The notes under the pieces: model-generated | Databases searched by the model: none | Told to the model about the DNA's origin: nothing | What the model saw: the letters and a program-made list of their open reading frames with translations, nothing else | From: Candidatus Nomurabacteria bacterium | Lineage (GTDB): Bacteria; Patescibacteriota; Minisyncoccia; Phycocordibacterales; CAIJYI01 | Assembly (NCBI GenBank): GCA_943356445.1 | Contig: CALREZ010000001.1 | Coordinates: 79,818-119,231 of the forward strand | Length of the DNA stretch: 39,414 bases | Direction of reading: 5' to 3' | Made by a program: the position numbers and the translations under genes | Shown: positions 8,789-17,847 of the stretch, in pieces | How positions within the stretch are numbered: position 1 is the stretch's first letter | How the letters are laid out: every line of letters begins with the position of its first letter

Positions 8789-11281
8789 ATGTCATTTTTA
8801 AAGAAGATATTCGGAGATGAGAACGTCAAAGCGCTGAAAAAAATTCGGCCGATCATTGAGAAGATCAATTCTCTGGAAGAAGAAATACAAAAATTGCCAG
8901 CAGAAGCGTTTCCTCAAAGAACCGCTGATTTTCGCGCGCGATTGGAAGCGGGAGAAACGGAAGACGATATCTTGCCGGAGGCTTTTGCCCTCGTTCGCGA
9001 AGCGGCGAAGAGAACGCTCGGCGAACGGCATTATGATGTCCAATTGATTGGCGGCATTGTTTTGCACCAGGGGAAAATTTCCGAGATGAGAACGGGAGAA
9101 GGAAAGACTCTCGTGGCGACGCTTCCCGCATATCTCAATGCTTTGTCGGGAAAAGGCGTTCATGTCGTTACTGTTAATGATTATCTCGCGCGCCGCGATG
9201 CGGTATGGATGGGGCAAGTATTTTCTTATCTCGGAGTTTCCGCTGCCGTTATCAACCATGAATCTTCTTACTTGTACGATCCGAAACATCAGGAATCAGA
9301 TGAGGAAAGAGACGAGCTTGGGTCTTTCAAGGTTATCTATGATTTTTTGCGTCCGTGTTCCAGACAGGATGCCTACCTGGCGGACATTACGTATGGAACA
9401 AATAGCGAATTCGGATTTGATTATCTTCGCGACAATATCGCTTATGCTCCGCAACAACTCACGCAGAGAGGATATAATTATGCTCTCGTGGATGAGATAG
9501 ACTCCATCTTGATAGACGAAGCGAGAACCCCGCTTATCATTTCTTCCACAACGATAGATTCGGAAGATCTTTATGTTACTTTTGCCGGAATTGCGCGCAA
9601 TCTGAACGAAACGGAAGACTATGAAGTGGATGAAAAACTGAAAGCGGTTACTCTTACCGATTCGGGGATCACCAAGGCGGAAAAAGCGCTCGGCGTGGAA
9701 AATATCTATACCGAAAAAGGAATAAAATATGTTCATCATTTGGAAACGGCGGTTCGCGCAAAAGCGCTTTTCCATAAAGACAAGGAATATGTCGTAAAAG
9801 ACAACGAGGTCATGATCGTAGATGAATTCACTGGTCGCGTTCAACCGGGACGAAGATGGTCGGAAGGTTTGCATCAGGCGATTGAAGCGAAAGAAGGAGC
9901 AAAGATTGAAAAGGAATCAAAGACGGTCGCTTCCATTACCTACCAGAATTATTTCCGTCTCTACAAAAAACTTTCCGGAATGACCGGTACGGCCATGACG
10001 TCGTCCGAGGAGTTCTATAAAGTCTACGGACTTGAAGTCGTAACCATACCGACCAATAGAGGAACGGCGCGTATAGATCAGACCGACCTTATCTTTCAGA
10101 CGGAAGTGGGGAAATTTACCGCCATCGCCCGAAAGGTGCGAGAACTCCACGACGCGGGCCAGCCGGTTTTGATCGGTACCGCTTCCATTGAAAAAAATGA
10201 GTTGCTCTCCATTTTTCTTGAAAAAGAAGGAATTCCGCACGAAGTATTGAATGCCAAAAAACACGAACAGGAAGGGGAAGTTATCGCTCAGGCGGGAAGA
10301 AAGAGCGGCGTGGTTATCGCTACCAATATGGCGGGACGCGGAGTGGACATCAAACTTGGAGGAAATCCTCATACGAAAGAGGAATACGAGGAGGTGAAAA
10401 GTTTGGGAGGATTGTATGTTATTGGTACGGAACGTCATGAGGCTCGCCGTATTGATAATCAGCTTCGCGGACGTTCGGGAAGACAGGGCGATCCCGGAGA
10501 AACTCAGTTTTACGTATCATTGGAAGACTCTTTGATGCGCGTTTTTGCCGCAGATACCATTAAAAAATTAATGGGCCGTTTCGGCATACCCGAAGATGAG
10601 GCGATACAAAATTCCATGATTTCGCGTTCGTTGGAATCTGCCCAGGAGAAAATAGAAGGATTCCATTTTGACGCGAGAAAGAGCGTTTTGGAATATGACG
10701 ATGTCATGAGCCATCAGAGAAAGATCGTTTATGCGAGAAGAAGAAAAATGCTTCTTTCGGATCGGGAATATATTCAAACGCTTATGGCGGATCTTGAAAG
10801 CGTGAACGAGGAAGCGAAAACCATTCTTGAAGAAAAACAAAAGGCGCTTGGAGAAGAAATTTTCTTGGAGGCGCTTCGCCGGATTGCTTTGCAGTCCACC
10901 GACATGCTCTGGATGGATCATCTGGAAATGATGGATTACTTGAGAAATTCCGTACGCCTCCGCGCTTACGGACAGCGCGATCCTTTGGTGGAATACAAAA
11001 AAGAAGGACTCAGGTTGTTTAGAGAGATGGAAGAAGCTTGGAAAGAGAATATCATTCAATTTATAAAGAACATAGATACCGATGTGCTCGCCGCAGAAGA
11101 ACGCCGAATGGAAGAAGCGAAACTCCAAATGGAACGGGCGGTTATTGAAAGCGGGGCTCAGGAAGAAGGAGGCGGTATGATTTCTATCGCCCCGAGAGAT
11201 GATCAAGGGCATAAAATAGGAAGAAACGACCCTTGCTGGTGCGGAAGCGGAAAAAAATTCAAGCACTGCCACGGACAATAA
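8789..11281 (+). CDS. secA: Protein translocase subunit SecA
   Basis: MRTGEGKTLVATLPAYLNAL, VDEIDSILIDEARTPLIIS, GRSGRQGDPG, C-terminal zinc motif CWCGSGKKFKHCHG. Confidence 0.98.
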   Translation: MSFLKKIFGDENVKALKKIRPIIEKINSLEEEIQKLPAEAFPQRTADFRARLEAGETEDDILPEAFALVREAAKRTLGERHYDVQLIGGIVLHQGKISEMRTGEGKTLVATLPAYLNALSGKGVHVVTVNDYLARRDAVWMGQVFSYLGVSAAVINHESSYLYDPKHQESDEERDELGSFKVIYDFLRPCSRQDAYLADITYGTNSEFGFDYLRDNIAYAPQQLTQRGYNYALVDEIDSILIDEARTPLIISSTTIDSEDLYVTFAGIARNLNETEDYEVDEKLKAVTLTDSGITKAEKALGVENIYTEKGIKYVHHLETAVRAKALFHKDKEYVVKDNEVMIVDEFTGRVQPGRRWSEGLHQAIEAKEGAKIEKESKTVASITYQNYFRLYKKLSGMTGTAMTSSEEFYKVYGLEVVTIPTNRGTARIDQTDLIFQTEVGKFTAIARKVRELHDAGQPVLIGTASIEKNELLSIFLEKEGIPHEVLNAKKHEQEGEVIAQAGRKSGVVIATNMAGRGVDIKLGGNPHTKEEYEEVKSLGGLYVIGTERHEARRIDNQLRGRSGRQGDPGETQFYVSLEDSLMRVFAADTIKKLMGRFGIPEDEAIQNSMISRSLESAQEKIEGFHFDARKSVLEYDDVMSHQRKIVYARRRKMLLSDREYIQTLMADLESVNEEAKTILEEKQKALGEEIFLEALRRIALQSTDMLWMDHLEMMDYLRNSVRLRAYGQRDPLVEYKKEGLRLFREMEEAWKENIIQFIKNIDTDVLAAEERRMEEAKLQMERAVIESGAQEEGGGMISIAPRDDQGHKIGRNDPCWCGSGKKFKHCHGQ

Positions 11282-11299
11282 AAATTTTCTTTCAAAAAC

Positions 11300-13129
11300 A
11301 TGTTCACGAAATCTTTTGAAAAAATATCAAAAACCGATGCCTCTATCGCCGGAGGGAAAGGCGCCTCTCTCGGAGAAATGACGCAATCGGGAATTCCCGT
11401 TCCTCCCGGTTTTGTTATCCTTGCGGAATCGTTTGATCAATTTCTCAAAGAAACCGATCTGGATGTGGAAGTTGATTCCATCCTGCATACGGTGAATCAT
11501 CAAGAAATGCATACTGTTGAATATGCCTCTGAAAAAATTCAGCAGCTTATCCTTGATGCGAAAATGCCGGAAGATATTGCCGAAGAAATATCAAATGGGT
11601 TTCAAAAACTCGGGGCTGAATTCGTCGCTGTTCGTTCGTCTGCTACCGCAGAAGACAGTAATAGTGCTGCATGGGCGGGGCAGCTGGATAGTTTTCTTAA
11701 CACTGATAAAAAGACTTTGCTTCAAAACGTACAGAAATGCTGGGCATCACTTTTCACCCCGCGCGCCATCTTTTATCGTTTTGAACAAGGACTCCATTCT
11801 CAAAAGATTTCCGTCGCGGTAGTGGTTCAGAAAATGGCGGCAAGCGAAATGTCCGGTATCGCTTTTTCCGTCCACCCGGTGACGGAAGACAGAAACCAGC
11901 TCATTATTGAAGCCTGTTTCGGTTTGGGTGAGGCGATCGTTTCGGGACAGATTACTCCCGATAGTTATGTAGTGGAAAAAGAACCGCGACGAATTATTGA
12001 TATCAACGTGAATGCGCCGCGCCAAGTTTTGAATGATGCGCAAATTTTAGAACTTTCCGAGCTTATTTTGAAGATTGAGGGACATTATGGATTCCCATGC
12101 GATATCGAATGGGCTTTTGAAAAAGATAAATTTTACATCACGCAAAGCCGTCCGATTACAACGCTCGGGGCTTTACCCGAATCGAATATTGAGAATGTGA
12201 TTTCTCAGGAAGAATTGAAGGGGATTGAAGAAGAGCTTGGAAAACAGAAAATGGTTTCTTATGGAAGAAGACGCTCGGATATTTTTCATGCAAAAGCAAA
12301 GGTGCTCGGATGGACTCAGTATCTTGAAAAAGAGATCGGTGCCGGGTTTAAAACCCTTGTCATTAATTCACTGGGAGAACAATTTGTGGATGAAAGAAGC
12401 GATGAACTTATAGAAGCGGTCCGCCCGAAAGAAATGGAAGACGCGAGATGGTATATTTTGAAAATGGCTGAACTGAATGAACAACTCCTTCAAAGAATTC
12501 GGCTTGGGAATGACTCCGAATATGTACAAGTTTTTGCCGAGCTTCTGGCATATTTCCTTATCGCACGGCTGATTCTTGAAGATCTGTATGAAACGGTTAC
12601 TGATGAAGATAGAAAATTTATAGATGATTGGAGGAATAATTCGTCGCTATTTTCCGGTGTAGATTTGTTATACGAAATATATCCTCCCGAGGACACAAGC
12701 CTTAAAGAGTGGAGTCTTGTATCATACGATAAAAAAATTCTCTTCACCAATAAAGTTTTTCGATTTAACACCACAGACTTCCCCGAATTAAAAAAACAAG
12801 AACAGATTACCGGAAGTGTCGCGTGTCCGGGAATCGTTTCGGGAAGAGCGAGGGTTGTGCTGACAAGAAAAGAAAGAGACGAAGTAAAAGTAGGGGAGAT
12901 AATCGTCGCACCTATGACGACTGTGGATTTTGGCGATGCAATGAAAAAAGCCATTGCGGTCGTAACGGACGAGGGCGGTATAACGTGTCATGCGGCAATT
13001 GTTTCGCGCGAGATGAAAAAGCCGTGCGTTATCGGTACGAAGATTGCCACGAAAGTATTGAAAACAGGTGACATTATCGAGGTGGATGCCACGAACGGTA
13101 TAATAAGGGTAGTTGAAAAAGCTAAATGA
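11300..13129 (+). CDS. PEP synthase/rifampin-phosphotransferase-like dikinase (ATP-grasp, middle region, phosphohistidine swivel)
   Basis: GGKGASLGEMTQSGIPVPPGFVI, VRSSATAEDSNSAAWAGQ, QSRPITTL, C-terminal TDEGGITCHAAIVSREMKKPCVIGT; no PEP-binding TIM barrel after the His domain. Confidence 0.88.
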   Translation: MFTKSFEKISKTDASIAGGKGASLGEMTQSGIPVPPGFVILAESFDQFLKETDLDVEVDSILHTVNHQEMHTVEYASEKIQQLILDAKMPEDIAEEISNGFQKLGAEFVAVRSSATAEDSNSAAWAGQLDSFLNTDKKTLLQNVQKCWASLFTPRAIFYRFEQGLHSQKISVAVVVQKMAASEMSGIAFSVHPVTEDRNQLIIEACFGLGEAIVSGQITPDSYVVEKEPRRIIDINVNAPRQVLNDAQILELSELILKIEGHYGFPCDIEWAFEKDKFYITQSRPITTLGALPESNIENVISQEELKGIEEELGKQKMVSYGRRRSDIFHAKAKVLGWTQYLEKEIGAGFKTLVINSLGEQFVDERSDELIEAVRPKEMEDARWYILKMAELNEQLLQRIRLGNDSEYVQVFAELLAYFLIARLILEDLYETVTDEDRKFIDDWRNNSSLFSGVDLLYEIYPPEDTSLKEWSLVSYDKKILFTNKVFRFNTTDFPELKKQEQITGSVACPGIVSGRARVVLTRKERDEVKVGEIIVAPMTTVDFGDAMKKAIAVVTDEGGITCHAAIVSREMKKPCVIGTKIATKVLKTGDIIEVDATNGIIRVVEKAK

Positions 13130-13605
13130 AATTTATGAAAAGTAAGAGTGCAGAAGAATGGATGGAAACAGCGGCACAGGTTGCGAAAAGTGCAATGTGT
13201 TTGAAGGCGAAATGCGGGACGGTTATCGTGAAAGACGGGGTCGTCATCGGCGAGGGGTATAATGCTCCGCCTTTGGACAAAGAAGAACATCGGATGTGCG
13301 GCAAAGATCGCAATTTTGGCGAACCGAAGTATGATAAAACTTGCTGCATGCACGCGGAATGGAGAGCGATGATAGACGCGCTTCGCAGAAATTCGGAAAA
13401 ACTCGCCGGGTCAAAATTGTATTTTACGAGAGTGAACGAAAGAGGAGAAATAAAAAGATCAGGAAAACCGCTTTGTACGGTTTGCAGCAGAATGGCCCTG
13501 GACCTGGGGATAGAAAAATTCGTTTTGTGGCACGAAACGGGAATTCGAGAGTATCCGACCGATGAATACAATCAATTATCCTACGAGTACAAACCCTTCA
13601 TATGA
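13126..13605 (+). CDS. Cytidine/dCMP-type zinc deaminase
   Basis: CGTVIVKDGVVIGEGYNAPP, CMHAEWRA, CTVC zinc motifs; ATGA overlap with upstream gene. Confidence 0.8.
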   Translation: MKFMKSKSAEEWMETAAQVAKSAMCLKAKCGTVIVKDGVVIGEGYNAPPLDKEEHRMCGKDRNFGEPKYDKTCCMHAEWRAMIDALRRNSEKLAGSKLYFTRVNERGEIKRSGKPLCTVCSRMALDLGIEKFVLWHETGIREYPTDEYNQLSYEYKPFI

Positions 13606-14066
13606 AAAAATTATTAACCTTGTGCCTTATTCATCAGCATCCGAACATCTTGCTCGGAATGAAAAAACGCGGATTCGGCGCGGGAAGGTGGAATGGGTTT
13701 GGAGGGAAGGTTACCGGAGAAGAAACCATAGAAGAAGCGGCAAAAAGGGAACTCAAAGAAGAGGCGGGGATACAAGCGGAGAACCTGTGCAAAGTCGGCA
13801 TTATTGAATATGAATTCAAAGGAAACCCTGAGATACTTCAGGTTCATTTCTTTACGTCGGACAATTTTTTGGGGGAGATAGCGGAAAGCGAAGAAATGAA
13901 GCCGCAATGGTTTCATGTTGATGAAATTCCCTTCAAAGAAATGTGGCCCGACGATATTAATTGGGTGCCACTGTTTTTGAACGGAAAGAAATTTAAGGGG
14001 AAGTTTCTTCTTGGAGAATCTGATATAATTTTAGAACAAGAGCTGGCGGAGGTTGAAGAATTATAG
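13602..14066 (+). CDS. MTH1-like NUDIX hydrolase (8-oxo-dGTP diphosphatase-like)
   Basis: LLGMKKRGFGAGRWNGFGGKV..EETIEEAAKRELKEEAG, EMKPQWFHVDEIPFKEMWPDDINW; ATGA overlap with upstream gene. Confidence 0.92.
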   Translation: MKKLLTLCLIHQHPNILLGMKKRGFGAGRWNGFGGKVTGEETIEEAAKRELKEEAGIQAENLCKVGIIEYEFKGNPEILQVHFFTSDNFLGEIAESEEMKPQWFHVDEIPFKEMWPDDINWVPLFLNGKKFKGKFLLGESDIILEQELAEVEEL

Positions 14067-14080
14067 TTTCTTAAAAAACA

Positions 14081-14098
14081 GCCCGCATTTCTGCGGGC
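14081..14098. terminator. Bidirectional terminator between convergent genes
   Basis: GCCCGCA-tttc-TGCGGGC flanked by AAAACA and TGTTTT. Confidence 0.75.
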
Positions 14099-14104
14099 CG
14101 TGTT

Positions 14105-14482
14105 TTACTCAACAATGTTTCCGTCTTTGTCGCGGAATTTTTTATCCCATTCGCCGTTGCGCCAGTGGCAATAAAATGGTTGTTTGGATGTTTTTTGAGG
14201 AACTTCCGGTTCGTCTGGCGGCATTTCGTACCACTTGCGGCCTGTTTCGCTTTCTCTTTTTTTGATTGCCGTTTTCCATGCGCGATTTATCTCTTTTTCC
14301 GTGAAGCGAAACTTTACGCGTGGCGCCACGGAAAGGATTTCTTCCTTGGGCTCTCTAAAGCATTTGCATTTTCTTCTTCTCCATTTGATTCGTATATCAA
14401 GAAAGAAAAAGGCGAGAATGATGGCTGCCGCAAGTAAAGCAAAGCAGATTCCTGTTCCTAAAATAACGGATATTATATCCAT
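14105..14482 (-). CDS. Small single-TM hypothetical protein
   Basis: Minus-strand ORF with N-terminal TM; SD AGAGGAG and TTGACA-N18-TTATAT upstream on the minus strand. Confidence 0.65.
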   Translation of the reverse strand: MDIISVILGTGICFALLAAAIILAFFFLDIRIKWRRRKCKCFREPKEEILSVAPRVKFRFTEKEINRAWKTAIKKRESETGRKWYEMPPDEPEVPQKTSKQPFYCHWRNGEWDKKFRDKDGNIVE

Positions 14483-14601
14483 GTTTTTTACTCCTCTTTG
14501 GAATGTTCAACCTATTTTATATATAAGCATACAAACGAATGAATTGTCAAATTCACTCATTTAACCGTGGCCGTTTTTTGGAGGCATGATATACTGTATC
14601 T

Positions 14602-14934
14602 ATGAAAACATTGCTTCATCTTTTTTTGCACACGCTCGCGGTGCTTATTGCGAGCTATATTATCCCGGGGGTTACCGTAAGGGGATGGTTTACCGCTCTC
14701 GTTGTGGCGGTCGTTCTCGGCATACTGAATACTTTCCTGAAACCGATACTGTTGTTCCTTACGCTGCCCGTTACCGTCCTTACGCTCGGACTGTTTGCTT
14801 TGGTGGTAAATACCGCGCTTATTTTGCTTGCCGCGTGGATCGTTCCCGGATTTTTTATCGCCTCTTTCTTTACCGCATTCCTTTTCGGTATCGTTCTTTT
14901 CTTTATAAACGCTTTTTTCTCCATACTTTTATAA
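14602..14934 (+). CDS. Phage-holin-IV-type 4-TMS membrane protein
   Basis: ASYIIPGVTVRGWFTALVVAVVLGILNTFLKPIL..LPVTVLTLGLFALVVNTALILLAAWIVPGF. Confidence 0.85.
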   Translation: MKTLLHLFLHTLAVLIASYIIPGVTVRGWFTALVVAVVLGILNTFLKPILLFLTLPVTVLTLGLFALVVNTALILLAAWIVPGFFIASFFTAFLFGIVLFFINAFFSILL

Positions 14935-14943
14935 AACAAAAAA

Positions 14944-16806
14944 ATGGTTTCAACTTTTGTTAAAAAGTTTTTAACGGAGCCTTACCGCCAGTATCTTTTG
15001 ATAGGCTTGCTTGCTTTGGCGCTTTTTCACTTTTATTTGACTCACGGGCAGGTTAAGATTTTTCTCCTTATTATTGCGCTTCTCGGTTCAATAGAAACCG
15101 CCGTCGGCGCCGTTCAGTCTGTGCTGAAGAAAAAGATCGGGATAGATACTTTTAATATCTTCGCCGTTGCCATCGCTTTTTTTGCGGGCGAGGTTCCTTC
15201 CGCCGCTTTTATCGTGCTTATGCTCGCGTTTGCCGATCTCTTGGAGTGGAAAACGGAATCGCGCGCTGGAAATGCTATCAAGGAACTTCTTTCTCTTAAG
15301 CCTCGGACGGCGACGCGCGAAACACCCGGCGGAGAGCTGGAAGATATAGACGCATCGCTGATTCGGAAAGATGATATTCTTATCGTAAAAAACGGAGAAG
15401 TCGTTCCGGTTGACGGAGTGGTCGTGTCGGGAAAAGCCGAGATAAACGAGGCTTCGGTCACCGGCGAGTCGCGATTCGTTGAAAAGATCATCGGCGATGA
15501 GGTTTTGAGCGGAACGATAAACGAAGTCGGATTCTTGAGAGTGAAAGCGGTTCGTGTCGGAAAGGATTCCACTCTTGACCGCATGATCAGGTTGGTAAAA
15601 GAAGCCGCAAAAAATAAATCTCATTCGGAACGTTTGGCGGATCGGTTTGCCGGAATTTTTCTTCCGGTCGTTATTATCCTCGGCGCTTTGACCTATTACT
15701 TTACTCACAACATGGTAATGGTCGGCGCTTTGTTTTTGGTTGCTTGCGCTGATGACATGGCGGTCGCCATTCCGATGGCCGTTGCCGCTGCGCTCGGATA
15801 TGCGGCAAAACAAGGGGTGATTATAAAGGGAGGAGAATGGCTGGATGCCATTTCCCGAACAAAGATGGTTGTTTTGGATAAAACCGGAACGCTTACGTAT
15901 GGAACCGTGGCGGTAAAAGCGGTCATCTTTGAACCCGGCGTTTCAGACAAAAGATTTTGGCGGGCGATAGGCGTCGCCGAGAAATTCTCCGACCATCCTA
16001 TCGGAAAAGCGGTGTATCGCGAGGCCGTGAAAAATTGCGGAGTATTGCCTGATCCGGAAGATTACAAACTGGTGGAGGGGAAAGGCGTTCGTGCGAGAAA
16101 AGACGGAGAGGATATTTTTGTCGGGAACATGTCCATGGTGTATGACCATGACATCGTTCTCTCTGAAAACGCGCGAAATGCTTTTGACAGCGCGGGAGAA
16201 AGAGGGGAAACGGCGTTTTTTGTCATTGCGAACAATAAAGTGCTCGGAGTTATTTCTATTGCTGATGTGGTAAGAGCCGGAGCGAAAGAATCTATGGCAA
16301 AACTTCGCGCGATGGGGATTCGCGTCATTATGCTGACGGGAGATAACGAGGCGGTAGCAAAAGAAACCGCCGCTGCCCTCGGAATTACGGAGTACCGTTC
16401 TTCTCTGAAACCGGAAGATAAGCTTCGCGAAATAGAAAAGCTTTCTTCTCTCGGCACGGTTTGCATGGTGGGAGACGGAATCAATGACGCGCCGGCGCTT
16501 TCTCGCGCGGATGTCGGGGTCGCCATGGGCGGAGGGGGGACGGCGGTTGCCGTTGAAGCGGCGGATATTGTGGTCTTGAACGATGACATCTCAAACCTTA
16601 CCGAAATGATAGACCTCGGACGGCGGACAAGGCGGGTGGTGAATACGGATATTGTTTTGTGGATCGTAAGCAATGCCATCGGTTTTCTCCTCGTTTTTAC
16701 CGGAATGGCGGGATTGGCGCTTGCGGCATTTTATAATTTTGCGACGGATTTTGTTCCTCTCGGGAATTCCGTTCTGTTTTTCAGAGGAGTAAAAAAGAAA
16801 AAATAA
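14944..16806 (+). CDS. Heavy-metal-type P-type ATPase with atypical membrane motif
   Basis: DKTGTLTYGT, VTGESRFVEK, SDHPIGKAV, MLTGDNEAVAKETA, VGDGINDAPAL; CADDMAVAIP where P1B ATPases have CPC-like motifs. Confidence 0.93.
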   Translation: MVSTFVKKFLTEPYRQYLLIGLLALALFHFYLTHGQVKIFLLIIALLGSIETAVGAVQSVLKKKIGIDTFNIFAVAIAFFAGEVPSAAFIVLMLAFADLLEWKTESRAGNAIKELLSLKPRTATRETPGGELEDIDASLIRKDDILIVKNGEVVPVDGVVVSGKAEINEASVTGESRFVEKIIGDEVLSGTINEVGFLRVKAVRVGKDSTLDRMIRLVKEAAKNKSHSERLADRFAGIFLPVVIILGALTYYFTHNMVMVGALFLVACADDMAVAIPMAVAAALGYAAKQGVIIKGGEWLDAISRTKMVVLDKTGTLTYGTVAVKAVIFEPGVSDKRFWRAIGVAEKFSDHPIGKAVYREAVKNCGVLPDPEDYKLVEGKGVRARKDGEDIFVGNMSMVYDHDIVLSENARNAFDSAGERGETAFFVIANNKVLGVISIADVVRAGAKESMAKLRAMGIRVIMLTGDNEAVAKETAAALGITEYRSSLKPEDKLREIEKLSSLGTVCMVGDGINDAPALSRADVGVAMGGGGTAVAVEAADIVVLNDDISNLTEMIDLGRRTRRVVNTDIVLWIVSNAIGFLLVFTGMAGLALAAFYNFATDFVPLGNSVLFFRGVKKKK

Positions 16807-17364
16807 ATGAAAAATACCGAGCTTATTTTTATCACGGGCAATGCCGGCAAAGCGAAATACTTGGCGGATTATTTTCATCTTCCCGTTACTCATAAAAAAT
16901 TGGATCTTCCCGAGATACAATCGCTCTCGCTTCGCGAGGTAGTGGAAGATAAAGCGCGGAGAGCTTTTGCGGAAGTCGGAGCGCCGGTTTTGATTGAAGA
17001 TGTCTCCGTCGTCTTTACGGCGATGCAAGGATTGCCCGGCCCTCTCATTAAATGGTTTGATACGGCTTTGGGAAATGAAGGAATATGCCGGCTTCTTGAT
17101 TCTTACGATAATAGGGAGGCTGTCACCGAAGTGCAATTTGCTTATTGCGACGGGGACGATGTGCATGTTTTTTCCGGAAAAGTGAAAGGCTCTATGGCAA
17201 AAGAACCGAGAGGAGAAGGAGGTTTCGGCTGGGATAAGATATTCATTCCGGACGGATACGATAAAACGCGTGGAGAGATGAGTTCGGAAGACTGGCACGA
17301 ATCGGGAATGAGAAAAATTGCGCTTGAAAAATTAAGAGAATTTTTAGAAAATTTACCCGTTTAA
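16807..17364 (+). CDS. HAM1/RdgB-family non-canonical purine NTP pyrophosphatase
   Basis: FITGNAGKAKYL, LIEDVSVVF, GLPGPLIKWF, GGFGWDKIFIPDG. Confidence 0.9.
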   Translation: MKNTELIFITGNAGKAKYLADYFHLPVTHKKLDLPEIQSLSLREVVEDKARRAFAEVGAPVLIEDVSVVFTAMQGLPGPLIKWFDTALGNEGICRLLDSYDNREAVTEVQFAYCDGDDVHVFSGKVKGSMAKEPRGEGGFGWDKIFIPDGYDKTRGEMSSEDWHESGMRKIALEKLREFLENLPV

Positions 17365-17376
17365 ACTTATATTTAC

Positions 17377-17574
17377 ATGGAAAATGAAATACTGGAACGA
17401 TTAGCGAAAGATGAGGAGAAACTGGAGAAAATCCTCGTTTCTGTGGAGAAGACCCGGAAATACATCTTTTGGACAATGGTGGTGACCGTCGTCTTTTTAG
17501 TCCTTCCTTTGGTCGGACTTCTCTTCGCCATACCGTCTTTTGTCAGCACCTATTCTTCCCTTGGCGGAGTATAG
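17377..17574 (+). CDS. Small single-TM protein
   Basis: 65-aa ORF in line with the upstream operon, TM in the C-terminal half. Confidence 0.55.
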   Translation: MENEILERLAKDEEKLEKILVSVEKTRKYIFWTMVVTVVFLVLPLVGLLFAIPSFVSTYSSLGGV

Positions 17575-17634
17575 GGTGACTTGTCTTTTAGGGTATTTTT
17601 GCCGCTGGCTCTCGGGAAACCTTCCCGACGGGCG

Positions 17635-17680
17635 GGTTTTGACACATTTTAAAAAGTGTTTCAAAACCATTGCTTTTTTG
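17635..17680 (+). terminator. Terminator hairpin
   Basis: GGTTTTGACAC...GTGttTCAAAACC followed by attgcTTTTTT. Confidence 0.65.
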
Positions 17681-17706
17681 ACCTGTTTGTGCTAAGATGG
17701 AGATAT
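17678..17706 (+). promoter_or_regulatory. Promoter TTGACC-N17-AGATAT
   Basis: -35 at 17678-17683, -10 at 17701-17706, upstream of a ~135-nt leader. Confidence 0.5.
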
Positions 17707-17847
17707 TCGGTAATGCTTGCTTAGGCAAGACCCACCCTCACTTCTGAGATTGGGCAAGTGCATAAAGAGCCCCATATTATTGGCTATTTTGGCTTAACGG
17801 GGCTGACAAAACTCTCTACGGCGTTGGCGGAGCACAACCGCTAAAAA

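Noticed and set aside
17708-17847. Assignment of the leader as a ydaO/c-di-AMP riboswitch, or as tmRNA/SRP RNA
   Set aside because: Conserved core words of those RNAs were not found; only GGGGCTGA-like fragments match by chance.
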